Of a stretch of 64,000 bases of DNA, positions 49,940 through 58,659 are shown piece after piece. Source of the stretch: Kineococcus rhizosphaerae (GTDB taxonomy: Bacteria > Actinomycetota > Actinomycetes > Actinomycetales > Kineococcaceae); NCBI RefSeq assembly GCF_003002055.1, contig NZ_PVZF01000006.1, forward strand, positions 186,001-250,000, written 5' to 3'. The first letter of the stretch is position 1. Every line of letters starts with the position of its first letter. A program made the translations under genes and the position numbers. The notes beneath the pieces were generated by a model that worked only from the letters and a program-made list of their open reading frames with translations, did not search any database and was not told where the DNA came from.

Positions 49940-50542
49940 GTGCCAGAGGGAACCGAGCAGCGCCGCTCCTACCGCAAGGGGATCGAGCGTCGTCAGCAGA
50001 TCCTCGACCACGCGATCGACCAGTTCGCCGAGCGCGGGGTCGACGGTGCGTCGCTGCGGTCGGTCGGGGACGCCATCGGGGTTTCGCACGCCGCGCTGCG
50101 GCACTACTTCAGCTCCCGCGACGAACTCCTCGTCGAGGCCTACCGCGAGCACGAACGGCGCGTGCAACCCGAGACCCTGCCCGCCACCGAGGGGGCGGTG
50201 GAGTCGATGGCGCAGTCCGCGGACCGCAACCGCGGCATCCCGGGCCTGGTGCAGCTGTACTCGACGCTGACCTCCGACGCCCTGCAGGAGCAGCACCCCC
50301 TGACCCGGGAGTTCATCCGCGCACGGTTCTCCCGCGTGCGCGACGAGCTCGCCGAGAAGATCGCCGAGGGTCAGCGCGCGGGGCGGATCGCCGCCGACAT
50401 CGACCCGCGGGACGCAGCCGCCCTGGTCGCCGCCGCCTCCGACGGCCTGCAGGTCCAGTGGTTGCTGGACCCGGGGACCGTCGACGTGCGGCGGTCCCTG
50501 GAACTCCTGGAACGCTTCCTGCCCAGCGGGTCAGCCGGCTGA
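49940..50542 (+). CDS. TetR family regulator of udh
   Basis: Repressor of 200 aa: helix-turn-helix at about 15-62 (QQILDHAIDQFAERGVDGAS, VSHAALRHYFSSRDE) and TetR_C-type effector domain. GTG start 49940 with a TAGCAT box 6 nt upstream, leaderless. Divergent from the uronate dehydrogenase gene with a shared palindrome. Its 3' end overlaps the convergent LacI gene by 12 bp (50531-50542). Confidence 0.9.
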   Translation: MPEGTEQRRSYRKGIERRQQILDHAIDQFAERGVDGASLRSVGDAIGVSHAALRHYFSSRDELLVEAYREHERRVQPETLPATEGAVESMAQSADRNRGIPGLVQLYSTLTSDALQEQHPLTREFIRARFSRVRDELAEKIAEGQRAGRIAADIDPRDAAALVAAASDGLQVQWLLDPGTVDVRRSLELLERFLPSGSAG

Positions 50543-51514
50543 GCCGCACCCGCACGAACCACGGACGACCAGTTCGGCGGGCAGCACCTGCCGGTCGGTG
50601 CTCGTGTCCCCGTCGAGCGCGCGGGCGACCGCGGCCCGGGCCATGGCCTCGACGGGCTGGCGCACCGTCGTCAGCTGGGGGTTGGTGAACTCCGTCTCGA
50701 CGGTCCCGTCGAAGCTCACGACCGCCACGTCCTCGGGTACCCGCAGCCCGAGTTCGAACAGCGCCCGCAGGACCCCGACGGCCTGCAGGTCGGAGGAGAC
50801 GAACACCGACCGGGGCCGGTCCGGCGACCCGAACAGGCGCAACCCCGCCCCGTAGCCGCCGTGGCGGGAGAACTCACCGCGTGCGATGGGCCCCTCGGGG
50901 GTCCCGGCCTCGCGGGCGGCGGCCCGCCAGCCCTGTTCGCGCAGCTCCCCGGTCTCCCCGCCGATGACCAGCCCCACCGGACCGCGCCCGTGCCCGAGCA
51001 GGTGCGCCGTCCCCGTCCGCGCGCCGCCGAGGGCGTCGAACCCGAGGCTGGGGAACCCGGGGACCTCGAAGAAGGTGTTCAGCAGGACCAGCGGGACCCC
51101 GAGCCCGGCGCGGGTCACGAGGTCCGGGCGGGCCATGACGCTGGTCACGATGAGCGCGTCGACGCCGCGGGCCACGAGGGTCTCGATGCGCCGGTGCTCG
51201 GCCTCGGCACCCCCCTCGGTGCTGGCCAGGAGCACGTCGTACCCGCGCCCGGCGGCGACCTCCTCGACGGCCAGGGCGAACTGCGCCCACAACGGGTTCC
51301 CCAGGTCGGGCACCACGTGCCCCAGCAACCGGGACGACCCGCGCCGCAACGCCTGCGCGCTCGGGTTCGGTCGGTACCCCAGCACCTCGATGGCCTCGCG
51401 GACCCGCGCCGCGGTCGCCGCGGCGACCGGGCGCGGGCCGTCGTTGACGACGTAGCTGACGACCGCGGAGCTCACGCCCGCGTACCGGGCGACGTCGGCC
51501 CTGGTGACGCTCAC
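50531..51514 (-). CDS. LacI family transcriptional regulator
   Basis: LacI-type regulator of 327 aa: N-terminal HTH (VTRADVARYAGVSSAVVSYV) with hinge (RPNPSAQALRRG) and a periplasmic-binding-protein-like sugar domain (65-320). The C-terminal tail RGSCGCG is typical. It lies upstream of the Gfo/Idh/MocA-isomerase operon in the same orientation and probably regulates it or another sugar operon. GTG start 51514 with a TAGGAT box 6 nt upstream is leaderless. Confidence 0.92.
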   Translation of the reverse strand: MSVTRADVARYAGVSSAVVSYVVNDGPRPVAAATAARVREAIEVLGYRPNPSAQALRRGSSRLLGHVVPDLGNPLWAQFALAVEEVAAGRGYDVLLASTEGGAEAEHRRIETLVARGVDALIVTSVMARPDLVTRAGLGVPLVLLNTFFEVPGFPSLGFDALGGARTGTAHLLGHGRGPVGLVIGGETGELREQGWRAAAREAGTPEGPIARGEFSRHGGYGAGLRLFGSPDRPRSVFVSSDLQAVGVLRALFELGLRVPEDVAVVSFDGTVETEFTNPQLTTVRQPVEAMARAAVARALDGDTSTDRQVLPAELVVRGSCGCGSAG

Positions 51515-51520
51515 GCCCCG

Positions 51521-51526
51521 ATCCTA
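51521..51526 (-). promoter_or_regulatory. -10 box of leaderless lacI-family promoter
   Basis: TAGGAT on the minus strand, 6 nt from GTG 51514. Confidence 0.5.
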
Positions 51527-51631
51527 GGAGCTCGGACCGCGAGGCGGGGTCGCCGGCGCCGGGGTCGCGTCGACCACGGACCGGGCGACGCCGCCGACGA
51601 CGGCAGGAGCGCCGGAGCCTTCCCCGGGGTC

Positions 51632-51667
51632 GACCCCCTCGTCGCACAGCGGCGTGACGAGGGGGTC
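51632..51667 (-). terminator. Hairpin terminator after the Gfo/isomerase operon
   Basis: GACCCCCTCGTC (51632-51643) and GACGAGGGGGTC (51656-51667) form a perfect 12-bp stem with a 12-nt loop, 13 bp past the stop of the Gfo gene. It separates this operon from the LacI gene read in the same direction. No T-run. Confidence 0.65.
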
Positions 51668-51679
51668 GCTCCGCGCGGG

Positions 51680-52777
51680 TCAGAGGGTGGCGGCCGACGG
51701 GTCCCAGTCCTCCGGCAGCGGCGCGACCGGGGCGACGGTCGAGGTGACGTCCACGGCCGTGCGGGTGGCGGCGGCGTCGCGGACGGCGAGCAGCACGTCG
51801 AGGACGTGCGCGGCCACGACGCCCGAGGCGCGTTCGGTGCCGCCGGTGCGGATCGCGCGGGCCAGGTCCAGGACCCCGGACCCGCGGCCGAAGGTGGACC
51901 CGACGGCCGCGATCGTCGTCGGCTCCTCCTGGCCGAACCGCCACAGCGTCGAGTCACCCTCGAAGGTGTTCGGGTCCGGCAGGACGATGGTGCCCTCGGT
52001 GCCGTTGATCTCGACGAACCCGTTGCGCGGCAGGGCGTGCTGGAACGAGAACGTCGACTGCGCCGACTGCCCGCCGTCGAACTCGATGAGGGCGGCGTGG
52101 TGGGTCGGGACCTCGACCGGGAAGGTCTGCCCCGCCCGCGGGCCCGACGCGATCGTGCGGCGCTCGACGGACTTCGACGACACCGCCTGCACGCGGCCGG
52201 CCGACCCGAAGGCGTGGACCAGGGTCGTCACGTAGTACGGCCCCATGTCGAACAGCGGGCCCGCGCCGTGGGCGAACAGGAAGTCCGGGTTGGGGTGCCA
52301 GGCCTCCGGGCCGGGGACGTGGAACATCGTCGTGGCCGACAGGGGCTGGCCGATGTCGCCGCGGGCGATGGCGCGCAGCGCGGTCTGGATGCCGGCCCCG
52401 AGGACGGTGTCGGGGGCGCACGCCACGCGCAGCCCCAGCCGCTCGGCGTCGGCCAGCAGCGCCAGGCCGGACTCGGCGTCCAGCGCGAGGGGTTTCTCGC
52501 TCCACACGTGCTTGCCGGCGGCCAGGACCTGACGGCCGACCTCGGCGTGCGCGGCGGGGATCGTCAGGTTGACGACGATCTCGACGTCGTCGCGGGCGAG
52601 CAGTTCCTCGACGGTCCCGGACGCCTGCACGCCGAACGCCTCGGCCTGCGCCTGCGCGCGGTCCAGGGCGATGTCGGCGATGAACCGGACCTCGACGTCG
52701 GGGAACTTGGTCAGGTTCTCGAGGTACTGGGTCGAGATGTTCCCGGCCCCGATGATCCCCACTCCGACGCGGCTCAC
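51680..52777 (-). CDS. Gfo/Idh/MocA family sugar oxidoreductase
   Basis: NAD(P)-dependent sugar or inositol dehydrogenase of 365 aa: GIIGAGNISTQYLENL at the N-terminus, the catalytic-Lys motif SEKPLALD (EKP), and a C-terminal alpha/beta domain with FDMGPYYVTTLVHAFG. Such enzymes oxidise or epimerise sugars and inositols, often with an IolE-like isomerase. GTG overlaps the stop of the isomerase gene by 4 bp. Confidence 0.92.
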   Translation of the reverse strand: MSRVGVGIIGAGNISTQYLENLTKFPDVEVRFIADIALDRAQAQAEAFGVQASGTVEELLARDDVEIVVNLTIPAAHAEVGRQVLAAGKHVWSEKPLALDAESGLALLADAERLGLRVACAPDTVLGAGIQTALRAIARGDIGQPLSATTMFHVPGPEAWHPNPDFLFAHGAGPLFDMGPYYVTTLVHAFGSAGRVQAVSSKSVERRTIASGPRAGQTFPVEVPTHHAALIEFDGGQSAQSTFSFQHALPRNGFVEINGTEGTIVLPDPNTFEGDSTLWRFGQEEPTTIAAVGSTFGRGSGVLDLARAIRTGGTERASGVVAAHVLDVLLAVRDAAATRTAVDVTSTVAPVAPLPEDWDPSAATL

Positions 52778-53514
52778 GCGTCGTTCTCCTGCAGCCACGC
52801 CAGGGAGGCGGCGATGCCGTCGAAGACGTCGCCGGAGTACGCGTCGAACTCGATGACGCGCAGCGCCTGCGGGGCGGCGGCGAGGATGGCGGGGACGTCG
52901 ATCTGGCCCTGCCCGGCGGGCTGCTGCAGCGAGGTGTCGGTGCTCTTGGCCCCGTCCTTGACGTGGAGGAACTTCACGCGCTCCCCCAGGCTCTCCAGCA
53001 GCGCCGGGGTGTCGGCGCCGCCGACGGTGGCCCAGAACGTGTCGATCTCCAGGACGACCCCGGGGGCCAGGCGCTCGACGAACAGCTCCAGGACGGGACG
53101 GCCGTCGACGGTGTTCTCCAGCTCCCAGTGGTGGTTGTGGTAGCCGAAGTCGAGGACGTACTCGTGCGCCAGGACGCTGAGCTCGTTGACGCGGTCGGCG
53201 ATCTTCGCCGCGTCGTCGGCGGTCCGCCAGCGGTCGGCGGGGACGAACGGGTCGATGACCGTGGTGATCCCGAGCTCGTTGGCGGCCTCGAAGACCTCCC
53301 GCGGGTTCTCGGCGTCGATGACGGCGGCGTGCCCGGACGGGGCGCTGACCCCGGCGGCGGCGAACGCGGCCTTGAACTCGGCCGTGCGGGTGTGGAAGGC
53401 GTAGGGCTCCACCTGGGTCAGGCCGATCTCGGCCAGGCGGGCGACGGCGGCGGACAGGTCCTGCTGGACCGCGTCGCGCACCGAGTACAGCTGCACGGAG
53501 GGTTTCCGGGACAC
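52774..53514 (-). CDS. Sugar phosphate isomerase/epimerase (xylose-isomerase-like TIM barrel)
   Basis: AP-endonuclease-2-like TIM barrel of 246 aa: PSVQLYSVRDAVQQDL, GYHNHHWEL, the metal ligands in EIDTFWATVGG, HVKDG and the final EFD. Family members are sugar isomerases, epimerases or IolE/IolI-type enzymes. First gene of the operon with the Gfo oxidoreductase. GTG 53514 follows AAGGAG by 7 nt. Confidence 0.88.
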   Translation of the reverse strand: MSRKPSVQLYSVRDAVQQDLSAAVARLAEIGLTQVEPYAFHTRTAEFKAAFAAAGVSAPSGHAAVIDAENPREVFEAANELGITTVIDPFVPADRWRTADDAAKIADRVNELSVLAHEYVLDFGYHNHHWELENTVDGRPVLELFVERLAPGVVLEIDTFWATVGGADTPALLESLGERVKFLHVKDGAKSTDTSLQQPAGQGQIDVPAILAAAPQALRVIEFDAYSGDVFDGIAASLAWLQENDA

Positions 53515-53555
53515 CTCGAGACTCCTTCGTTCCGGGACGGGTGGTGCTGCCACCC

Positions 53556-53580
53556 AGCCTACCGGAACCTTCCAATGGAA
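53556..53580 (-). promoter_or_regulatory. Promoter and operator of the isomerase/Gfo operon
   Basis: TAGGCT (53556-53561, minus strand) is a -10 candidate. TTCCAATGGAA (53570-53580) is an 11-bp palindrome around one central base, placed between -10 and -35. This location fits repression, possibly by the LacI protein at 50531. Confidence 0.5.
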
Positions 53581-53725
53581 AGTATTGCGCGGGGCCCGTC
53601 GCCGCCGGCCCGGGGGGATCCGATCCGGCCACGGGACCGGCCGTTCCGCGTATGGTTGCCCCCGCGTCCAAGCCGGGCGGCCGGATGCCTCCCCCTGGAG
53701 CCCGCGTGGACCCGAGGACGACGAC

Positions 53726-55534
53726 GTGAGCGACGCGTCGCTGCTGGCCGCCGTGGCGGCCCTCGCCGAGGAGGCCGCCCGGGGCGTCGGTCCCGACGAC
53801 CTCCTGCGCCGGCTGGTGGACGTCGTCGCCGAGCACCTCGACGGGGTCGACGGCGTGGGCGTCGTGGTCGCCGACGGGGCCGCCCTGCGGCTCGTGCACG
53901 TCAGCGGGGCCGGGGTCGATGAGCCCGAGACGGTGCAGGACGTCCTGCAATCCGGCCCGTGCCAGGACGCGGCGCTCTCCGGCGCCGAGGTGGTCGTGGA
54001 CGACCTCACCGATCCCGCGCAGACGGCGTGGCCCGAGTTCGTGGACCTCGCGCTCGGCGTCGGGCTCCGGTCCGTCGTCGCGGTCCCCCTGGCCAACCAC
54101 GGCCGCGTCTGGGGCGTGCTCGACCTCTACCGCCGGCAGCCCGGGACGTGGCGCGAGCAGGAGCTGCACTGGGCCCGGGTCGTGGCGCACCTGGCCGCGT
54201 CCTACCTGAGCATCGCGACCGACCGCGACCGCGCGCAGCGGGCCCAGCAGGCGCTCGAGCACGCCAGCACCCACGACGCCCTGACGGGGCTGCCCAACCG
54301 GGTGCTGCTCTTCGACCGGCTCGAGCACTCCCTGAGCGCGGCCCGCCGCCACGGCCGTGCCGTCGCGGTCCTGTTCATCGACCTCGACCGCTTCAAGGCC
54401 GTCAACGACACGCTGGGGCACGCCGCGGGCGACGAGGTGCTGGTGGCGGTCGCCTCGCGCATGAGCGCGGAGCTGCGGGACGAGGACACCCTGGCCCGGC
54501 TGGCGGGCGACGAGTTCGTCGTCGTCTGCGACGACCTGCCCGACCCGCCGGACGGCACCGGGGTCCGCACCCACGCCGACACCCTGCGCGAGCGCCTGCG
54601 CCGGGCGCTGGCCCGCCCGCTGCGGATCGGCGACGTGGACCTCGTCGTGACGGCGAGCATCGGGGTGGCCCACGACGACGGCACCTGCGACGCCGACGCG
54701 CTCGTCGCCGAGGCCGACCACGCGATGTACCTGGAGAAGCACCGCCCGCCCACCGCGGCGCGCCCCGGCACCGTCCTGCCGACCCTCGAGGCGCAGCTGG
54801 CCCGCGCCCTGCCGGAACGGCGGCTGCGGCTGCACTACCAGCCGATCACCGACGAGGAGGGCACCGTGCGGACGGTGGAGGCCCTGCTGCGGTGGGAGCA
54901 CCCCACCCGGGGGCTGCTGCCCGCCGCGGAGTTCGTCGACCTGGCCGAGAGCACCGGCCTGATCGTGGACCTCGGGCACTGGGTGGTCGACCAGGCCTGC
55001 GCGCACCTGGGGCGCTGGCGGCGCGCGCACGGCGCGGCGGCACCGCGGACGGTCTGGATCAACCTCAGCCCAGCAGAACTGGTCGACCCCGACCTCGGCA
55101 CCGTCCTGGGCGCGGCCCTGGAGGAGAACGGCCTGGAGCCGGCCGACGTCGGGCTGGAGATCCTCGAGAGCGGCTTCGCCGACTCCCGCGTCCTGCCGGG
55201 CCTGCACGCCCGGCACCTCGACGGGCACCCGCTGTCCGTCGACGACTTCGGCACGGGGTACTCCTCGCTGTCCCGTCTGGTCGAGCTGCCCGTCGCGATG
55301 GTCAAGGTCGACAAGTCGCTCGTCGCCGGCGTCGCCCACGACCTGCGCCGGCGGGCCTTGCTCGACGCGGTGGTGACGGTGGCCGCCGGCCTCGACGTCC
55401 AGGTCATCGCCGAGGGCATCGAGACGGCGGACCAGGCCAAGGCCGTGCTCGCGGCCGGGTGCCACTACCTGCAGGGCTTCCACTGCGGTGCACCCGAACC
55501 GGCCGAGACCGTCGTCCGGCACTGGGCCGGGTGA
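53726..55534 (+). CDS. GAF-GGDEF-EAL cyclic-di-GMP enzyme
   Basis: Cytoplasmic c-di-GMP protein of 602 aa. GAF domain (about 15-165); GGDEF (about 180-345) with the active loop AGDEF and an intact inhibitory site RDED five residues before it; EAL (about 360-595) with VEALLRWEHP, INLSP, the DDFGTGYSSLS loop, KVDKSL and AEGIE. Both synthesis and hydrolysis residues appear present, so it could be bifunctional. GTG 53726 lacks a clear ribosome site. Divergent from the sugar operon. Confidence 0.9.
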   Translation: MSDASLLAAVAALAEEAARGVGPDDLLRRLVDVVAEHLDGVDGVGVVVADGAALRLVHVSGAGVDEPETVQDVLQSGPCQDAALSGAEVVVDDLTDPAQTAWPEFVDLALGVGLRSVVAVPLANHGRVWGVLDLYRRQPGTWREQELHWARVVAHLAASYLSIATDRDRAQRAQQALEHASTHDALTGLPNRVLLFDRLEHSLSAARRHGRAVAVLFIDLDRFKAVNDTLGHAAGDEVLVAVASRMSAELRDEDTLARLAGDEFVVVCDDLPDPPDGTGVRTHADTLRERLRRALARPLRIGDVDLVVTASIGVAHDDGTCDADALVAEADHAMYLEKHRPPTAARPGTVLPTLEAQLARALPERRLRLHYQPITDEEGTVRTVEALLRWEHPTRGLLPAAEFVDLAESTGLIVDLGHWVVDQACAHLGRWRRAHGAAAPRTVWINLSPAELVDPDLGTVLGAALEENGLEPADVGLEILESGFADSRVLPGLHARHLDGHPLSVDDFGTGYSSLSRLVELPVAMVKVDKSLVAGVAHDLRRRALLDAVVTVAAGLDVQVIAEGIETADQAKAVLAAGCHYLQGFHCGAPEPAETVVRHWAG

Positions 55535-55538
55535 GCCG

Positions 55539-55562
55539 TCAGTCCAGGCCTCAGTCCAGGCC
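55539..55562 (-). repeat. 12-bp tandem duplication over the bioN stop codon
   Basis: TCAGTCCAGGCC occurs twice in tandem. On the coding strand it repeats Gly-Leu-Asp-stop, so the last three codons and stop of bioN are followed by an identical copy. A recent slippage event, harmless because the first stop is used. Confidence 0.8.
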
Positions 55563-56195
55563 GCGGGCGGCGAGCGCCTCGCCGAGCTGCTCGGCGTGGG
55601 CGACGGCCCGCACGACGGTGGGCACGAGCAGGGCCCGGGGGTCGCCGGACAGCCCGCGCGCGGCCGCGGCCTCGCGCGACTCGGCGAGCAGCCGGCTGAC
55701 GACGGGGATGCTCGTCAGCGTGAGGGTGAACGCGAAACCCACCCGCTCGGGATCGACCCCGAACCGCCGCAGGGGTCGCAGGGCCCGCACGACCGTGTCG
55801 AGCAGTGCGGGCACCGGGGTCGTGGCCGTGACGAGGGTCGCGGCCCACAGGCAGCCCAGGAGCCCGGCGACGACGGTCGCGGCCAGCCAGGGGCCTGCGG
55901 ACCACCACTGCACGGCGGCGAGGGCGAGCAGGACCCACCAGGTCCGGCGGACCTGCGCGCGCAGCAGCCCGCGCCGCAGCCGGCAACCGCGCGCGAGGCC
56001 GGCGAGGGCGAGCAGGAGCAGCGCCAGGCCCACGGCCGCGACGGGTCCGGGCCAGACACCGCGCACGACGCCGACGGCCGTCCCGACGCCGACGAGCCCG
56101 AGGAGCTTGGCCCCGGCGCGGGCGCGGTGCAGCACCGAGTCGCCCGGTTCGGCCAGCCCGAGCAGCGGGGGCGGGCCGCCGAGGCCCTTCCTCAC
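55551..56195 (-). CDS. bioN: Energy-coupling factor transmembrane protein (biotin ECF)
   Basis: EcfT/BioN membrane subunit of 214 aa with about five helices. The two Ala-Arg-Gly coupling motifs that grip the ATPase are present (AAAARGLSG and LAARGLD at the very end). Couples BioM to the substrate-binding BioY for biotin import. GTG start overlaps the bioM stop by 4 bp. Length is shorter than the 260-aa EcfT but typical for BioN. Confidence 0.88.
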   Translation of the reverse strand: MRKGLGGPPPLLGLAEPGDSVLHRARAGAKLLGLVGVGTAVGVVRGVWPGPVAAVGLALLLLALAGLARGCRLRRGLLRAQVRRTWWVLLALAAVQWWSAGPWLAATVVAGLLGCLWAATLVTATTPVPALLDTVVRALRPLRRFGVDPERVGFAFTLTLTSIPVVSRLLAESREAAAARGLSGDPRALLVPTVVRAVAHAEQLGEALAARGLD

Positions 56196-56866
56196 GCCGA
56201 CCCCCGGTAGGCCGTCAGCACCTCGGCGGCGGTGCCGTCGGCGTGGACGCGGCCGTCCTCGATCCACAGCGCGCGGTCGGCGCGGGCGGCGAGGTCGAGG
56301 TCGTGGGTGGCGACGACGACCTGCCGCACGTGCGCGGGCGGGTCCCGCAGGACGTCGGCGACCCGGCGGGCCGTGCGCAGGTCCAGCAGGGTCGTGGGCT
56401 CGTCGGCGAGAAGGACGGCCGGCTCGGTGGCGAGCACGGTGGTCAGCGCGAGCAGCTGGCGCTGCCCGGAGGAGATGTCGCGCACGGAGCGCTCGGCCAG
56501 CTCCCCGAGCCCGGCGGCGGCCAGCAGGGCGCGGGCGGCGGCCTGCCGGTCACGGACCCCGGTGCGGCGCAACGACAGCGCGACGTCCTCCACGGCCGTC
56601 GGCATGACGAGCTGGGCGTCGGGGTCGGTGAAGACGAACCCGACGTGACGGCGCAGGTCCTTCAGCCGCTGCTCGGGGTCGATCCCGTCGACCAGCACGC
56701 GACCGGCCGAGGGCAGCACGAGCCCGTCGAGCAGGCGCAGCAGCGTGGACTTGCCGGAGCCGTTGGGGCCGACCAGGACGGTGAAGGGGTCGGTGAGCTC
56801 GAGGTCCAGCGGGTGCAGGACGACGCGGTCCTCGGCGTCGACCCGCACGCCGTCGAGGCGGATCAC
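56192..56866 (-). CDS. bioM: Biotin ECF transporter ATP-binding protein
   Basis: ABC ATPase of 224 aa: Walker A GPNGSGKST, Q-loop region FVFTDPDAQL, signature ISSGQRQLLAL, Walker B VLLADEPTTLLD and the switch His in VVVATHDLD. The SSGQR variant signature is common in ECF ATPases. Coupled to bioN by GTGA and 16 bp downstream of bioY. Confidence 0.92.
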   Translation of the reverse strand: MIRLDGVRVDAEDRVVLHPLDLELTDPFTVLVGPNGSGKSTLLRLLDGLVLPSAGRVLVDGIDPEQRLKDLRRHVGFVFTDPDAQLVMPTAVEDVALSLRRTGVRDRQAAARALLAAAGLGELAERSVRDISSGQRQLLALTTVLATEPAVLLADEPTTLLDLRTARRVADVLRDPPAHVRQVVVATHDLDLAARADRALWIEDGRVHADGTAAEVLTAYRGSA

Positions 56867-56882
56867 CGGGGGTGGTCCGGGG

Positions 56883-57485
56883 TCAGCGGGTGAGGCGGGG
56901 GAACGCGCGGTGGACCGGGGCGGCGACCAGGACGGTCAGGACGACCTTGACCGCGTCACCGGGGAGGTAGAGCACGCACAGGGCGGCCGCCTTCGCGAGC
57001 GTGAGGTGGCCCGCGAGCGCCATCCCGGGGACGCCCCCGAGGTAGACGACGCCGATCCCGCCGAGGACCGCACCGACGGCGATGCCCGGCACGGTCCGGC
57101 CCCGGCGGATCCCGGCGCGCGTCAGCAGGCCGACGACGAGCGCGGCGAACGGGTAGGACAGCAGGAACCCGGCGCCGGTGGAGGCGAAGACCCCGACCCC
57201 GGCGGCGCCGCCCGCGAACACGGGGACCCCGACGGCCCCGACGAGCAGGTACAGCGCCGCGGCCGCCGCGCCCCGCCACGGTCCGAGGACGGCTCCGCAC
57301 AGCATGATCCCGAGCGTCTGCAGCGTGATCGGGATGGCCAGGACGCCCACGGGGATGCCCGGGGTCAGCGCGAGGGCGCAGACCAGGGCGGCGAACACCG
57401 CGACGAGCGCCAGGTCGCGGGAGCGGTCGGCGGGCCGGCGGACACCGGGCGCGGGACGGGCCGCCGGGCGCGTGGAGGGGGTCAC
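56883..57485 (-). CDS. bioY: Biotin transporter substrate-binding subunit
   Basis: BioY S-component of 200 aa with about six helices: VCALALTPGIPVGVLAIPITLQTLG and CGAVLGPWRGAAAAALYLLVGAVGVPVF are the BioY biotin-binding blocks. Leader gene of bioYMN. GTG start 57485 has a TAGATT box 6 nt upstream and no ribosome-binding site. No BirA-type operator is evident at the promoter. Confidence 0.92.
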   Translation of the reverse strand: MTPSTRPAARPAPGVRRPADRSRDLALVAVFAALVCALALTPGIPVGVLAIPITLQTLGIMLCGAVLGPWRGAAAAALYLLVGAVGVPVFAGGAAGVGVFASTGAGFLLSYPFAALVVGLLTRAGIRRGRTVPGIAVGAVLGGIGVVYLGGVPGMALAGHLTLAKAAALCVLYLPGDAVKVVLTVLVAAPVHRAFPRLTR

Positions 57486-57491
57486 CCGGGG

Positions 57492-57497
57492 AATCTA
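57492..57497 (-). promoter_or_regulatory. -10 box of leaderless bioYMN promoter
   Basis: TAGATT on the minus strand, 6 nt from GTG 57485, with no Shine-Dalgarno sequence. Confidence 0.55.
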
Positions 57498-57597
57498 GCC
57501 GACCCCCGGGCGGGTCCCGGTGCCGTTGAGGTGGGCCGGGACGGGCCCCGGCCCCGGGACCTGCGAGCCTGGGTGCCCCCGTCGAAGGAGTCCCGCC

Positions 57598-58638
57598 GTG
57601 AAGGCCGTCGTCGTCCACGCCCCCGGTGACCTGCGGGTCGAGGAGGTCCCCGAACCGTCCGCACCCGCCGGCGGGGTGCTGGTCCGCGTCGTCTACGGGG
57701 GGATCTGCGGGTCGGACCTGCACTACGCGAAGGACGCCCGCAACGGTCCCTACGCCGTGACCGAGCCGCTGACCCTGGGCCACGAGGTCGTCGGCGTCGT
57801 CGAACGCCTCGGGGCGGGGGTCACCGGGCCCGGCGTCGGCACCCGGGTCGCGATCCACCCCGCCACCCCGGCCGCCGCGGCGGGCCGCACCGAGCCCACG
57901 GGGCTGCACCTGCGCAGGGGCGGGGCCTACCTGGGCAGCGCGTCGACGCAGCCGCACACCCAGGGCGGGCTCACGGAACTGCTCGCGGTCGCCGCCGGGC
58001 AGCTGCGCCCGCTGCCGGACGGGCTGCCGCTGCGCCGGGCCGTGCTGGCCGAACCGCTGGCCGTCGCGCTGCACGGCGTCGGGCGGCTCGGTGACCGGGT
58101 GGCGGGGGCCCGGGTGCTGGTCAGCGGGTCCGGGCCGATCGGGGCGCTGGCGGTGGCCGCCCTCCAGCACGCCGGGGCCGCGCACGTCACCGCCGCCGAC
58201 CTGCAGGCCCTGCCGCTGCAGGTCGCGGGCCGGGTGGGCGCCGACGCCCTCGTGAACCTCTCCGAGGGCGGGCGGGTGCCCGACGAGGCGTTCGACGTCG
58301 TCGTCGAGGCCGCCGGGGTGCTCGCCTCGCTGCGGACCGCGATCCGCGCCGTCCGCCCGGGTGGGGCGATCCTGCAGCTGGGGATCCTGCCCGCGGGGGA
58401 CCTGCCGATCCCGATCGCCGACGTCGTCTCCCGGGAGGTGGCGCTGTTCGGGACCCAGCGCTTCGACACCGAACTGGACCGGGCGGTGGAGGTCCTGGCC
58501 GCCGACGAGACGCTGGCCGCCGTCGTCACCGACGTGTTCGGGATCGAGGACGCCGCCGCCGCGTTCGCGCGCGCGGCGGACTCGGCGAGGTCGTCCAAGA
58601 CCGTGGTCCGGGTCTCCCCCGACCCCGACGCCTCCTGA
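57598..58638 (+). CDS. L-idonate 5-dehydrogenase-like MDR lacking structural zinc
   Basis: Medium-chain dehydrogenase of 346 aa resembling IdnD: GGICGSDLHYAKD with the catalytic Cys37, GHEVVG with His62-Glu63, LAEPLAVALH and the Rossmann SGSGPIGALAV. The four structural-zinc cysteines of the family are replaced by Ala/Gly/Thr (PATPAAAAGR and on), so only catalytic zinc is expected. It would oxidise idonate or a related sugar acid or polyol to the 5-keto form. GTG 57598 follows AAGGAG. Confidence 0.85.
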   Translation: MKAVVVHAPGDLRVEEVPEPSAPAGGVLVRVVYGGICGSDLHYAKDARNGPYAVTEPLTLGHEVVGVVERLGAGVTGPGVGTRVAIHPATPAAAAGRTEPTGLHLRRGGAYLGSASTQPHTQGGLTELLAVAAGQLRPLPDGLPLRRAVLAEPLAVALHGVGRLGDRVAGARVLVSGSGPIGALAVAALQHAGAAHVTAADLQALPLQVAGRVGADALVNLSEGGRVPDEAFDVVVEAAGVLASLRTAIRAVRPGGAILQLGILPAGDLPIPIADVVSREVALFGTQRFDTELDRAVEVLAADETLAAVVTDVFGIEDAAAAFARAADSARSSKTVVRVSPDPDAS

Positions 58639-58659
58639 CGCGGGCGACGGGCCGGACCG

